A stretch of DNA of 48,034 nucleotides. It comes from an uncultured Acidobacteriota bacterium. Its GTDB lineage: Bacteria; Acidobacteriota; UBA6911; RPQK01; JAJDTT01. A program made the translations under genes and the position numbers. The DNA lies in the NCBI GenBank assembly GCA_951812665.1, contig CATOST010000019.1:1-48034 (forward strand), read 5' to 3'. Shown here piece after piece: positions 18,012-24,832 of the stretch (the first letter of the stretch is position 1; each line of letters begins with the position of its first letter). The notes under the pieces were generated by a model. It was not told the DNA's origin, made no database searches, and worked only from the letters and a program-made list of their open reading frames with translations.

Positions 18012-18024
18012 CAGTGAAGTTCCG
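18012..18024 (-). repeat. IS right terminal inverted repeat
   Basis: CAGTGAAGTTCCG, the inverse of the left end. The transposase stop is 45 bp inside. Confidence 0.88.
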
Positions 18025-18030
18025 CCTAAC
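18025..18030. repeat. Target-site duplication CCTAAC, right copy
   Basis: Directly repeats 15978-15983; marks the insertion point within the outer-membrane protein gene. Confidence 0.85.
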
Positions 18031-18173
18031 CAGGCATGGGGAGGCGTGTCATCCAGCCCGAGCATGTAACCCGCCTGTCCCCGCAAGTAGAGCTTGCGCT
18101 TTTCCCCGAAAACCGGTTGCAGAAGCAATGAGTCTAAAGTGATGACAATAAGGGCCATACGAGCAGATGGCAT
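18025..18173 (-). pseudogene. Outer-membrane beta-barrel protein gene, 5' part, cut by the IS
   Basis: Begins with ATG at 18173 after a CAGGAG ribosome-binding site. The start of the protein looks like a signal peptide (MPSARMALIVITLDSLLLQ) followed by barrel-like KLYLRGQAGYMLGLD. The IS enters after HAWL. The frame is restored on the far side of the IS. The start lies 23 bp after the stop of a related C-terminal fragment, as expected for tandem paralogues. Confidence 0.6.
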
Positions 18174-18196
18174 AGGTTACTCCTGATGGCGGAACT

Positions 18197-18346
18197 TCAT
18201 CGGCGTCCAGCAAAGCCCAGGTAAATGGAAAATCGTATATTGGGCTCGTGTCCAATACGGAACTGAGGAGCGATGAAGATGCGATCATTGGACCAGACCT
18301 TGACTCCCATCCCCCATCCCAGGCCCCCCCAAGCTGTTCCGGAGCT
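18197..18346 (-). pseudogene. C-terminal fragment of an outer-membrane beta-barrel protein
   Basis: About 50 codons ending in TGA at 18197. The sequence WGMGVKVWSNDRIFIAPQFR and then RFSIYLGFAGRR has the alternating pattern of the last strands of an OMP_b-brl barrel. The upstream part of the gene is missing: the TPR gene begins on the other strand just beyond. It is read as the tail of a gene whose neighbour is the IS-split copy. Confidence 0.55.
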
Positions 18347-18380
18347 TTTGATCAAGTAGGGACGAGACCGAGACTTACTA

Positions 18381-18788
18381 TTGGCGCAGCTCGCGAAAGC
18401 GGCATTCGCGGCAGATAAGCTTGACAAGGCTCGTCAGTTTGCAGAACTCATGATGCAGAACACGAAAGCTGGTCGGAATTACGGAGATCGAGTCCACCAA
18501 GGCAACCTCATGATGGGTCGAATTGCCTTGCGCGAGGGCAAAATCGAGGAAGCAAAATCCCGTCTGATTGCGGCTGGTATGACACGAGGCTCACCCGTAC
18601 TCCGTTCATTCGGGCCGAATATGATGCTCGCCAGAGCGCTCCTTGAGATTGGCGAACGAGAGATCGTTCTTGAGTACTTCGAACTCTGCTCACAGTTTTG
18701 GAAGTTGCATCGCGGCCGGTTGGACGAATGGGGAGAGCTCGCAGCGGCGGGAAGGATGCCCGATTTTCGAGCAAATCTTCTCTACTGA
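18381..18788 (+). CDS. TPR-like helical repeat protein, possibly N-terminally truncated
   Basis: 135 residues, rich in alanine, leucine and paired helices (AAFAADKLDKARQFAELMM, MGRIALREGKIEEAKSRL, MMLARALLEIGEREIVLEYF), the spacing of tetratricopeptide repeats. The start is TTG without a clear ribosome-binding site, and an in-frame stop lies 21 bp upstream. It abuts an outer-membrane protein fragment, so the 5' end of a longer gene may have been lost. A scaffold role is typical of the fold; no specific partner is visible. Confidence 0.55.
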   Translation: MAQLAKAAFAADKLDKARQFAELMMQNTKAGRNYGDRVHQGNLMMGRIALREGKIEEAKSRLIAAGMTRGSPVLRSFGPNMMLARALLEIGEREIVLEYFELCSQFWKLHRGRLDEWGELAAAGRMPDFRANLLY

Positions 18789-19210
18789 TCGGGGAGCGCG
18801 GCCGTAGGCCGAGAATGGAATCTCCCATGGAGAAGGGCGGGCGCTCTATTGACAAAGGAAGTCGTTTTTAACGAACCGCCGTCAAGACGGCTGCCGTCTT
18901 CTCCCACGCGAGAACGGGACTGTCCCCATCTCGGTCTTCTGAATCTGCCGTCGAAATAGTCTTCGTCGATCCGTTTGATCTCATGGCGAATCCTGGTTCG
19001 TACACCAACGCCATGAGCCACCATTAGCCGCGCCAATTCTGGCCCGTCGATCAAGGTAATTCGGTTCGTAAACACCGTTTGCACACCGCTCGGGAGCAAC
19101 TCTTGGAGATCCTCGGCCGTCAGTCCCTCAGAGGCAGCGACTTTCTCGCGTACCACAGAGATCCGTGTCTCTTCACCGGAGGATAGTGCCTTGAGGGCCG
19201 GCAGCATCAA
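18782..19210 (-). pseudogene. mrr: mrr-type restriction endonuclease gene with internal deletion
   Basis: The first 50 residues (MLPALKALSSGEE, then LTAEDLQELLPSG) match the N-terminal winged-helix domain of Mrr. They join directly, near 19060, to the Mrr C-terminal end (ITLIDGPELARLMVAHGVGV, KRIDEDYF). The catalytic domain (PD-(D/E)xK core) that normally separates them, roughly 180 residues, is absent. After EDYFDG (about 18947) the frame runs on into unrelated sequence holding a 25-bp palindrome. The product cannot cut DNA; at most it binds DNA. It starts 10 bp after higA, with which it may have shared a transcript. Confidence 0.72.
18909..18933. repeat. 25-bp palindromic repeat, copy 1
   Basis: CGAGA-AC-GGGAC-T-GTCCC-CA-TCTCG forms a two-part stem. 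It matches 20940-20964 at 23 of 25 positions. It lies just past the end of the mrr homology. Confidence 0.7.
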
Positions 19211-19220
19211 CGTTTGATCG

Positions 19221-19556
19221 TCAGGAACGGACTTCGAGTCTCCTCTCCTCTATCGTCGCTGCCTGTCGAGGCTGGACGCGCTCGGCAATCAACCGGCCGG
19301 CTGCGATCTCCTCCCGCCTCAGCTCCCAGGTCTTCTGCAGATTCAACCAGAGCTGAGGGGTCGTCCCGAAGTAGCGCGCCAGGCGCAATGCGGTGTTGGC
19401 GGTCACACCCCGCTGGCCATGCAGAATCGCTGTGATTCGATTCACGGGGACACCCAGCGCTTTCGAAAGCGCATTGGCCGATAGGCTAAGTGCCTCCAAT
19501 TCGTCCCGCAATATCTCTCCCGGATGCACCGGTCGCATTCCATTCTTGAAGCTCAT
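19221..19556 (-). CDS. higA: HigA-family antitoxin (addiction-module antidote)
   Basis: 111 residues. Starts MSFKNGMRPVHPGEIL, the hallmark of HigA antidotes, followed by an Xre-type helix-turn-helix (LSANALSKALGVPVNRITAI, then RGVTANTALRLARYFG). It binds and neutralises HigB and represses its own promoter. The ATG follows a GAGGAGG site created by the higB stop region, 13 bp after it. The gene is intact although the toxin upstream is broken, as expected if only the antitoxin is still tolerated or useful. Confidence 0.88.
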   Translation of the reverse strand: MSFKNGMRPVHPGEILRDELEALSLSANALSKALGVPVNRITAILHGQRGVTANTALRLARYFGTTPQLWLNLQKTWELRREEIAAGRLIAERVQPRQAATIEERRLEVRS

Positions 19557-19569
19557 CGCCTTGACCTCC

Positions 19570-19848
19570 TCAGTGATAATCCACGATCTCCACTTCGTAG
19601 GGTCCATCCTCTCCCCAACCAAAACAGATCCGTCACTGCGCTTTGATTCGGATGCTGTACTGGCCCGCCCGTTTGCCTCGCAGCGCCTCCAGACGGTTGC
19701 TGGGGAGCCCTGCCAGATCCCGGAGGGACTCCGCGTTGTCCAATACGGTGAGACGCCGCACAGCCTGATCCGCGAATCCCTGGAACGCCCCCACTCGACG
19801 GCCCTCGAATAAGCGCCGAGTATTTCGGTCACTGAAGCTTCGGATCAA
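19570..19848 (-). pseudogene. higB: HigB/RelE-family toxin gene with in-frame TGA
   Basis: The frame from a TTG start at 19848 (IRSFSDRNTRRLFEG) to 19570 gives 92 codons, the usual HigB length, and reads as HigB throughout (LPSNRLEALRGKRAGQYSIR, then RICFGW, YEVEIVDYH). At 19633-19635 the codon is TGA where the family has tryptophan (KAQ-W-RICF), a one-base TGG to TGA change. It removes the last 21 residues of an mRNA-cleaving toxin, including part of the active-site sheet, so the toxin is probably dead. Order toxin-antitoxin is normal for higBA. Confidence 0.8.
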
Positions 19849-19867
19849 AGAGTGTCAGGGTAACCGC

Positions 19868-19886
19868 CTTTATGCTATCCGTAAAG
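19868..19886 (-). promoter_or_regulatory. Probable HigA operator / higBA promoter
   Basis: CTTTA-TGCTATCCG-TAAAG is an inverted repeat 20 bp upstream of the higB start, in the place where HigA represses its operon. CTTTACGG-type half sites are typical of this family. The rest of the interval up to 20093 shows nothing recognised. Confidence 0.55.
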
Positions 19887-20093
19887 CGTTACGAGCGCAG
19901 CGGTGCCGACCTCGGGAGCGGGTGTAGTAGAACTCCACCGCATGATTCCCCGCAAACGCCGGCCCGGCAGTCTCCCAACTTGGTTTATGGCTCAATACCT
20001 TCTTCGTACTTCTCACAAGCACCTGCTACACCCAGCTCCCGAAGCGTCCCCAGGTCCTGTTCAGAAGTTTCGTGACAACTGGCGGTACTGAGC

Positions 20094-20558
20094 ATGAACG
20101 ACCTGCAGGTACGGACTGAACGCATCCGGATCGACGCACCGGTCGGTTTGGTCTGGGAGATTCTGACAGACGTTGAGAGATACGGTGAGTGGAATCCGTT
20201 CACGCCGCAGACACGGACCGATTTCAGGGTCGGTTCGCATGCTCATCTGCTGGTCAGGATGGGGCCGGCGGAGGTGCGAATCACCGAGACCGTCTCCGCG
20301 TTCGAAGCACCCCGGCTCATTGCTTGGGGAAAGGCATTCGGAGCGCGCTGGCTCCTGGCTGCAATGCGGGAGCAGCATCTGGAACCCGCGAGCGAGACGA
20401 GCTGCTTCTACCACAACACGGACCGATTGACCGGCGTGCTTGCGCCGCTGGTGTTGCTTTGTTTTGGCGGTTTTATGCGTGCCGGTTTCACCGATGTCGG
20501 CGAGGGGTTGAAGCGTCGATCGGAGGCGCTGTACAAGAGATCGAAGCCGCGTGGGTGA
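20094..20558 (+). CDS. SRPBCC-domain protein (polyketide cyclase / START-like)
   Basis: 154 residues. The start VRTERIRIDAPVGLVWEIL and DVERYGEWNPFTPQT are characteristic of SRPBCC ligand-binding folds. A long helix at the C-terminus (GEGLKRRSEALYKRS) closes the cavity. A hydrophobic stretch LAPLVLLCFGGFM is part of the fold. The ligand is unknown. The ATG immediately follows TGAGC; the ribosome-binding site is weak. It stands alone in the accessory patch, before tRNA-Ala. Confidence 0.8.
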   Translation: MNDLQVRTERIRIDAPVGLVWEILTDVERYGEWNPFTPQTRTDFRVGSHAHLLVRMGPAEVRITETVSAFEAPRLIAWGKAFGARWLLAAMREQHLEPASETSCFYHNTDRLTGVLAPLVLLCFGGFMRAGFTDVGEGLKRRSEALYKRSKPRG

Positions 20559-20655
20559 CGATCTTCGAGGGAAACGATCGAGTGATCGATGCGCTTGGCG
20601 ACTTGCAGGCCGCCCTCAAACGCATCGTCAAGCAGGACACCTTCGGAAGTGAAAT

Positions 20656-20732
20656 TGGTGGAGACGATGGGATTCGAACCCACGACCTCCTGAGTGCGAT
20701 TCAGGCGCTCTTCCGAGCTGAGCTACGTCCCC
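20656..20732 (-). tRNA. tRNA-Ala (anticodon CGC)
   Basis: The minus strand folds as a full cloverleaf: acceptor GGGGACG/CGTCTCC with discriminator A and encoded CCA, D-arm GCTC/GAGC, anticodon stem CCTGA/TCAGG with loop ATCGCAC (anticodon CGC, reads GCG), T-arm GTGGG-TTCGAAT-CCCAT. The CCA end is at 20656. No promoter is evident. No integrase gene is seen next to it. Confidence 0.93.
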
Positions 20733-20764
20733 ACCTGAGAGGGGCCTATCTTAACAGAGAACCT

Positions 20765-20934
20765 CTACAGGAAGTCCGACGCGCAGGGGTAACCGGGAAG
20801 CGGTTGGGCCTGAAGGACGGCCCGGACCACGGCCCGGGCGGTGACATGGGCCGCAAGAGCCCCGACCAAACCCAGGTCCTGCCCTCGTACCGATTTGGTG
20901 GAAAGTGCGAACAGGGTATCGCCGTCCGACGGCA
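20765..20934 (-). pseudogene. Duplicated 3' end of the P1 peptidase gene (direct repeat, copy 1)
   Basis: 170 bp matching 21867-22036 without gaps and with about 10 mismatches (~94%). It encodes the peptidase C-terminus (LVGALAAHVTARAVVRAVL to YPCASDFL-stop) with a few substitutions. Upstream coding sequence is missing and replaced by a 25-bp palindrome. The rest of 20733-21068 holds that palindrome and otherwise nothing recognised. Confidence 0.85.
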
Positions 20935-20939
20935 AAGGC

Positions 20940-20964
20940 CGAGAACGAGACTGTCCCCAGCTCG
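20940..20964. repeat. 25-bp palindromic repeat, copy 2
   Basis: CGAGAACGAGACTGTCCCC followed by AGCTCG; 23 of 25 identical to 18909-18933. It begins 5 bp after the truncated end of the duplicated P1 peptidase fragment. Confidence 0.68.
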
Positions 20965-21068
20965 CGCTCCATCGACCAAGTCATCTAGTCCCATGGCCCT
21001 CATGCGACGTTGCGGCGGGTGATGGCTTTGCGCAAGCTTTCCAGAAAACCTTCGAGCTTCGCTTGGTT

Positions 21069-21272
21069 TCATAGCTCAGAATCCTTGACCTGAGCCATCT
21101 TCATCAGATGCCTCTGCAAACCACGTTTCAGAGTGCCGCCGTGTACCGGGACCGAGATACGAGCGGAAATCCCCATCTTCACGTAGATGTGGTGGCTGCC
21201 TCTGACTCGTTTCAACTGCCAACCTCGCGACTCGAGCAACCGGCAAAATCGCTTGCCGCTGACGGCCTTCAC
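21069..21272 (-). CDS. hicA: HicA-family toxin
   Basis: 67 residues from a GTG start overlapping the hicB stop (GTGA). A double-stranded-RNA-binding-like fold is shown by VSGKRFCRLLESRGW, and the catalytic histidine by GSHHIYVK, followed by VPVHGGTLKRG and a C-terminal helix LQRHLMKMAQ. HicA cleaves mRNA. An upstream in-frame ATG exists at 21338, but the GTG fits both the family length and the overlap. The gene looks intact. Confidence 0.85.
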   Translation of the reverse strand: MKAVSGKRFCRLLESRGWQLKRVRGSHHIYVKMGISARISVPVHGGTLKRGLQRHLMKMAQVKDSEL

Positions 21273-21472
21273 ACGGCAATCTCGATGATTTTGTCTGTCT
21301 CGGAGACAGGAATATCCTGGATCTCGACAGATAGACACCCCTCGACGGCTTCATAGAGATTACCTAGCAGATCTTCAAACGAGTCTCCCTGAGTCGCACA
21401 CCCTGGGATGGACGGCACTTCCGCCCAGTACCCTCCCTCATCTGCTTCATGGATCACGACTTTCAGCTTCAT
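21269..21472 (-). CDS. hicB: HicB-family antitoxin
   Basis: 67 residues, starting MKLKVVIHEADEGGYWAEVP, then PGCATQGDSFEDLLGNLYEA, the degenerate RNase-H-like HicB domain. It lacks the C-terminal DNA-binding domain found in longer HicB proteins, so autoregulation may be weak or indirect. A perfect AGGAGGA lies 5 bp before the ATG. Antitoxin-first order with a 4-bp overlap to hicA. Confidence 0.87.
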   Translation of the reverse strand: MKLKVVIHEADEGGYWAEVPSIPGCATQGDSFEDLLGNLYEAVEGCLSVEIQDIPVSETDKIIEIAV

Positions 21473-21532
21473 GGTTCCTCCTTGTGTTCCGCACCAGCTC
21501 ACTGTCAGTCTAGTTTATCTTCCCGCCGGTAA

Positions 21533-21690
21533 CAGTCCGTGGTGAAAGTCCCGCGAGCACCGAGACCGTTCCTGCGCCCGCCGGACAAGGCGCGATGAGG
21601 GAAGCATACCGGGAGTATGTGAGCCGATAGCAACGCAGTCCGCCGGGATGCAGGGACGGTCGAATGCCGTGCGACTTTTGCCACGGACTG
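21533..21690 (+). ncRNA. Structured RNA-like repeat element, copy A (158 nt)
   Basis: Homologous over its whole length to 44732-44889 (opposite strand). Predicted structure: outer stem CAGTCCGTGGTGAAAGTC (21533-21550) with GACTTTTGCCACGGACTG (21673-21690), 18 bp with two G-U pairs; a second stem GACCGTTCCTGC with GCAGGGACGGTC (12 bp, one G-U); a third, CCCGCCGGAC with GTCCGCCGGG (9 of 10). Compared with copy B, several pairs change on both sides (T-A to G-C, G-C to A-T), which is covariation. G-U pairs work only on this strand. Family unknown to me; Rfam Acido-Lenti-1 or a group II intron fragment are candidates. The remaining 21691-21866 holds nothing recognised. Confidence 0.6.
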
Positions 21691-21866
21691 GTAAGTACCA
21701 CAGCTTTGGAAGTTCATCCCGGATCCCGGACCAAGACGTAATCCGCATCCCGGTGGAGGATCTCGGGTGCCCCTCATAGACCGGCGGAGACTCTCTCGGA
21801 GCGGAGCATCTCTTTTGTGGTCTTTCTCCGGGCATTCCCGCAGGGATATTTGGGACGGGAGAATCC

Positions 21867-22036
21867 CTACAGGAAGTCCGACGCGCAGGGGTAACCGGGA
21901 AGCGGTTGAGCCTGGAGGACGGCCCGGACCACGGCCCGGGCGGTGACATGGGCCGCAAGAGCCCCGACCAAACCCAGGTCCTGTCCTTGAACCGACTCGG
22001 CGGAAAGGGCGAACAGGGTATCCCCGTCCGACGGCA
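21867..22036 (-). repeat. Direct repeat, copy 2 (3' end of P1 peptidase gene)
   Basis: Same sequence as 20765-20934, 1102 bp apart in the same orientation. The hicBA module and RNA-like element A lie between the copies. Confidence 0.85.
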
Positions 22037-22868
22037 TGTGGACGGGTCGGATGGTCCGGGCCAGCCCGTCGTGGGACATCTGGGCGATCTTCGTCAGGGC
22101 CGCCTTGTCGAACTCGGCGTTGGTGGCGACCACACCCAAGGTCGTGTTCTCACCCTCGCCCCGGCACCGTGCCGGCAGTCCCCGTTCCCTCAGGACCGTC
22201 ATGGTGTCGGCGAATCCTCGCCCGCCCGCGCCGCGGACCCCCGCCAGGATCCTGCCAGTCTCCGGATCGATGACGTCGCCCACGGCATTGACCGCTACCA
22301 GGGCCGCCACCACCAGGGGTCCGGCCCGGACGGCCGCCGAACCCAGGCCACCTTTCATGGCGCGTTCGTGACCCAGAATCTTGCCCACGGTGGCTCCGGC
22401 TCCCACGCCGGCGTTGCCCTCGGCGACCGGCCCGGTCCCGGCGTTTCGGCAGGCCCGGCGGCCCAATTCGGGACCCGGGCGGATCGAGGCGTCTCCCAGC
22501 GCCAGGTCGAAGAGAATGGCCGACGGCACGATGGGGACCCGGGCCACCAGCGTCTCGTACCCCACCCCACGCTCCTCCAGGTAACGGACCACCCCGGAGG
22601 CCGCGTCCAGACCGAAGGCGCTGCCGCCGGAGAGCACCAGGGCGTGGATGCGTTTCACCGAGCGCACCGGATCCAGCAGGGCGGTTTCACGAGTGCCGGG
22701 AGCGGAGCCGCGAATGTCCACTCCGGCCATCACTTCCCGTTCCGGCAGGACGACGGTGACTCCCGTGGGCCGCCGGGGATCGACGGCATGGCCGACTCGT
22801 ATGCCTTCGACATCCGTCAGGCCGCCCTCATAGCCGACAGACCCTGATGGATGCGTATCGCTGCTCAT
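21867..22868 (-). CDS. P1-family peptidase (DmpA-like N-terminal-nucleophile hydrolase)
   Basis: 333 residues. The N-terminal part has LTDVEGIRVGHAVDP. The self-cleavage and nucleophile region is expected around TTLGVVATNAEFDK, where the conserved threonine/serine of the family sits. Glycine-rich stretches HALVLSGGSAFGLDAASGV and GNAGVGAGATVGKILG are typical of DmpA/S58 aminopeptidases. It processes itself and then removes N-terminal residues or cleaves beta-peptides. It starts just upstream of rnpB on the same strand. Its last 170 bp are duplicated at 20765. Confidence 0.9.
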   Translation of the reverse strand: MSSDTHPSGSVGYEGGLTDVEGIRVGHAVDPRRPTGVTVVLPEREVMAGVDIRGSAPGTRETALLDPVRSVKRIHALVLSGGSAFGLDAASGVVRYLEERGVGYETLVARVPIVPSAILFDLALGDASIRPGPELGRRACRNAGTGPVAEGNAGVGAGATVGKILGHERAMKGGLGSAAVRAGPLVVAALVAVNAVGDVIDPETGRILAGVRGAGGRGFADTMTVLRERGLPARCRGEGENTTLGVVATNAEFDKAALTKIAQMSHDGLARTIRPVHMPSDGDTLFALSAESVQGQDLGLVGALAAHVTARAVVRAVLQAQPLPGYPCASDFL

Positions 22869-22895
22869 GCCGGAAGTGGACGAATGCGGGTCCTG

Positions 22896-23307
<412 letters not shown>

Positions 23308-23408
23308 AGGCCGACGACATTCTACCACCGGAAGATCAGGTGGAACTCGTTTCACGCGGCCGCCTCGACGTGCCCGCCCGTACGCATCCCGCGAGACCAG
23401 CAAAACGG

Positions 23409-24296
23409 CTAACGGGAGCGAATCAGACCCCGGCCCACGGCGCCCGCCTCCAGTCCGATGAGCTCGCCGTAGATCCGGCCGAACTTGACCTCGGCCTCGA
23501 ACTTGACGGGTACTCGAAGCGGGTCCCGGGAGTACCAGACCTGCAGCGTCCTCCCTTTGGAGAGGATTCCTCCCTCCACTCGGAGCCGAACGGTGTCGAA
23601 AGCCCCGATCCGGAGCTTGATTTTCTCCCGCTCCTCGACCCGGACCAGCATTTCCTTGAATTTTCCCCGGTCGGCCAGATGCGCACGGTACCGGCTCGCG
23701 TCCTCCAGCCGATGGAGCCTGACCACGTAGATGGCGGAGAGCAGGTCGGTGACCGGCCCCGGTATCCCATCGGACGTGCGGTTGTGAAGCTCCCGCGGCG
23801 GATCCCGGGACACGTCCAGATCGCGGAAGTGCGCGGTGTCCCTGCGATAGTCGAAGACGGAGAGCAGATTGCGCTTGCGTTTCCCCTCCCGGTGCTTTCG
23901 GAAGATCCGATAGGAATGGAAGTTCCGGGCGTCGACAACGGATTCGAAACGATTCCGCACCGAAATTTTGGCGACTTCCACCAGCCGGCCGGCCGAGACG
24001 GCCTCCATGATGATGGTCCAGGCCGGTCTCTTCCGATACCGGGAACGCTTCACGGTGAAGGCCAACTCTCCCGCCTTGAAGGCCGGAGAGGCGAACAGGG
24101 GCTTCCAGTTGACCTCGTATCGCAGCTTCTCTCCGGCCTGGAAGGGAGCTCTGTAGAGAGTGTCCCGGTCCAGTAGAGGTCGCGCCGTCTCGGACCCGGC
24201 CGGAAGCGGGACACAAAAAAAGGCGGCCGTGAGTGTCAGCAGAACGGCCCGCGATCGGCGTACCCACCGCCAGGGGGCGAACATTCCCGGCCTCAT
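23409..24296 (-). CDS. DUF3108-domain protein, probably periplasmic
   Basis: 295 residues from an ATG overlapping the upstream stop (ATGA). A signal sequence follows a basic start (WRWVRRSRAVLLTLTAAFFC). The body has the DUF3108 pattern: FQAGEKLRYEVNWKPLFASP near the mature N-terminus, KISVRNRFESVVDA, and FEAEVKFGRIYGELI near the end. The family is a beta-rich envelope protein of unknown function. It is last in the lipid A/core operon, so an envelope or lipopolysaccharide-related role is plausible but unproven. Confidence 0.82.
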   Translation of the reverse strand: MRPGMFAPWRWVRRSRAVLLTLTAAFFCVPLPAGSETARPLLDRDTLYRAPFQAGEKLRYEVNWKPLFASPAFKAGELAFTVKRSRYRKRPAWTIIMEAVSAGRLVEVAKISVRNRFESVVDARNFHSYRIFRKHREGKRKRNLLSVFDYRRDTAHFRDLDVSRDPPRELHNRTSDGIPGPVTDLLSAIYVVRLHRLEDASRYRAHLADRGKFKEMLVRVEEREKIKLRIGAFDTVRLRVEGGILSKGRTLQVWYSRDPLRVPVKFEAEVKFGRIYGELIGLEAGAVGRGLIRSR

Positions 24297-24832
24297 CCCA
24301 TTTTCCAGACGAAAATGATTCCGGCCAGGACCACCGAAATGAGGAAACGGTACTCCCGGTTCCTGAGAAAGAGCTTCCATTGGAAACGAGTGGTTGTTTC
24401 GCTTCCGGCAGCGGTCGGGCCCGGGAACCGAACCGGACAGAATCTGGGCACGCCGGCGGCATAGGCAGCGTAGTCGTCCCCGTAGTGGCTGAGCATTTCC
24501 CGCTCTTCACGGAGCATCACCGGCCAATAGATGCCCGGAAACAGAACCAGATAGACCATGAGCAACCAGAGCTCCGCCGCCGCCGCGGTGAAACCGAGCC
24601 CGGCTAGAAAGGACCCCAGATAGAGCGGATTCCGGGTCAGGCGATAGGGCCCCGTCCGGGCCAGTCCCCGCCACTTGTCCAGGTGTCCCGAGGCCCAGAG
24701 GCGGATGCAGGCGCCCAGCGCCGCCACCGGCATCCCGAACCAGAACAGGTCCGGACGCGGCTGGGCGAACAGGAAGAGGAGGAGCCCGAAGGCGAGACCG
24801 GCGGGAACCCGGATTCTTTGAACCAGGGTCAT
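24293..24832 (-). CDS. Isoprenylcysteine methyltransferase-like integral membrane protein
   Basis: 179 residues with about four membrane segments (GLAFGLLLFLFAQ, WFGMPVAALGACIRLWASG, LWLLMVYLVLFPGIYWPVM and a C-terminal RFLISVVLAGIIFVW). The core motif TGPYRLTRNPLYLGSFLAGL is that of ICMT/PEMT-type methyltransferases. It overlaps both neighbours by ATGA. Bacterial members probably methylate lipids or small hydrophobic substrates using S-adenosylmethionine. The neighbourhood suggests an envelope lipid. Confidence 0.85.
   Translation of the reverse strand: MTLVQRIRVPAGLAFGLLLFLFAQPRPDLFWFGMPVAALGACIRLWASGHLDKWRGLARTGPYRLTRNPLYLGSFLAGLGFTAAAAELWLLMVYLVLFPGIYWPVMLREEREMLSHYGDDYAAYAAGVPRFCPVRFPGPTAAGSETTTRFQWKLFLRNREYRFLISVVLAGIIFVWKMG

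Larger units (their letters stand above)
15984..18024 (+). mobile_element. IS1634-family insertion sequence, complete, 2041 bp
   Basis: Bounded by perfect 13-bp inverted repeats (left CGGAACTTCACTG, right CAGTGAAGTTCCG) and flanked by a 6-bp direct repeat CCTAAC. It carries one full-length transposase gene. The 190 bp before the transposase are AT-rich compared with the surroundings and contain three copies of GTTTCCAT (16063, 16081, 16151). Intact ends, duplication and open reading frame suggest a fairly recent and possibly still active insertion. It interrupts an outer-membrane protein gene. Confidence 0.9.

Noticed and set aside
19633..19635. TGA in higB read as tryptophan or selenocysteine
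   Set aside because: Many intact genes here end in TGA, and no selenocysteine element is visible; the HigB position is tryptophan in relatives, so a nonsense mutation is simpler.
19872..20091. Two overlapping plus-strand frames between higB and the SRPBCC gene
   Set aside because: No ribosome-binding site, serine/proline-rich shadow composition, and one overlaps the higBA operator.
20656..20732. tRNA-Ala as attachment site of an integrative element
   Set aside because: No integrase gene and no duplicated tRNA 3' end were found in the window.
21669..21690. GTGCGAC in copy A as the 5' boundary of a group II intron
   Set aside because: Copy B lacks it (GTGATGAC), no reverse transcriptase or domain V/VI sequence follows, and the motif is inside the paired repeat.
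21515..21958. Minus-strand frame of 147 codons over the RNA-like element
   Set aside because: It crosses the repeat element and the end of the peptidase gene; the sequence there is explained by RNA pairing, and the product looks like no protein family.
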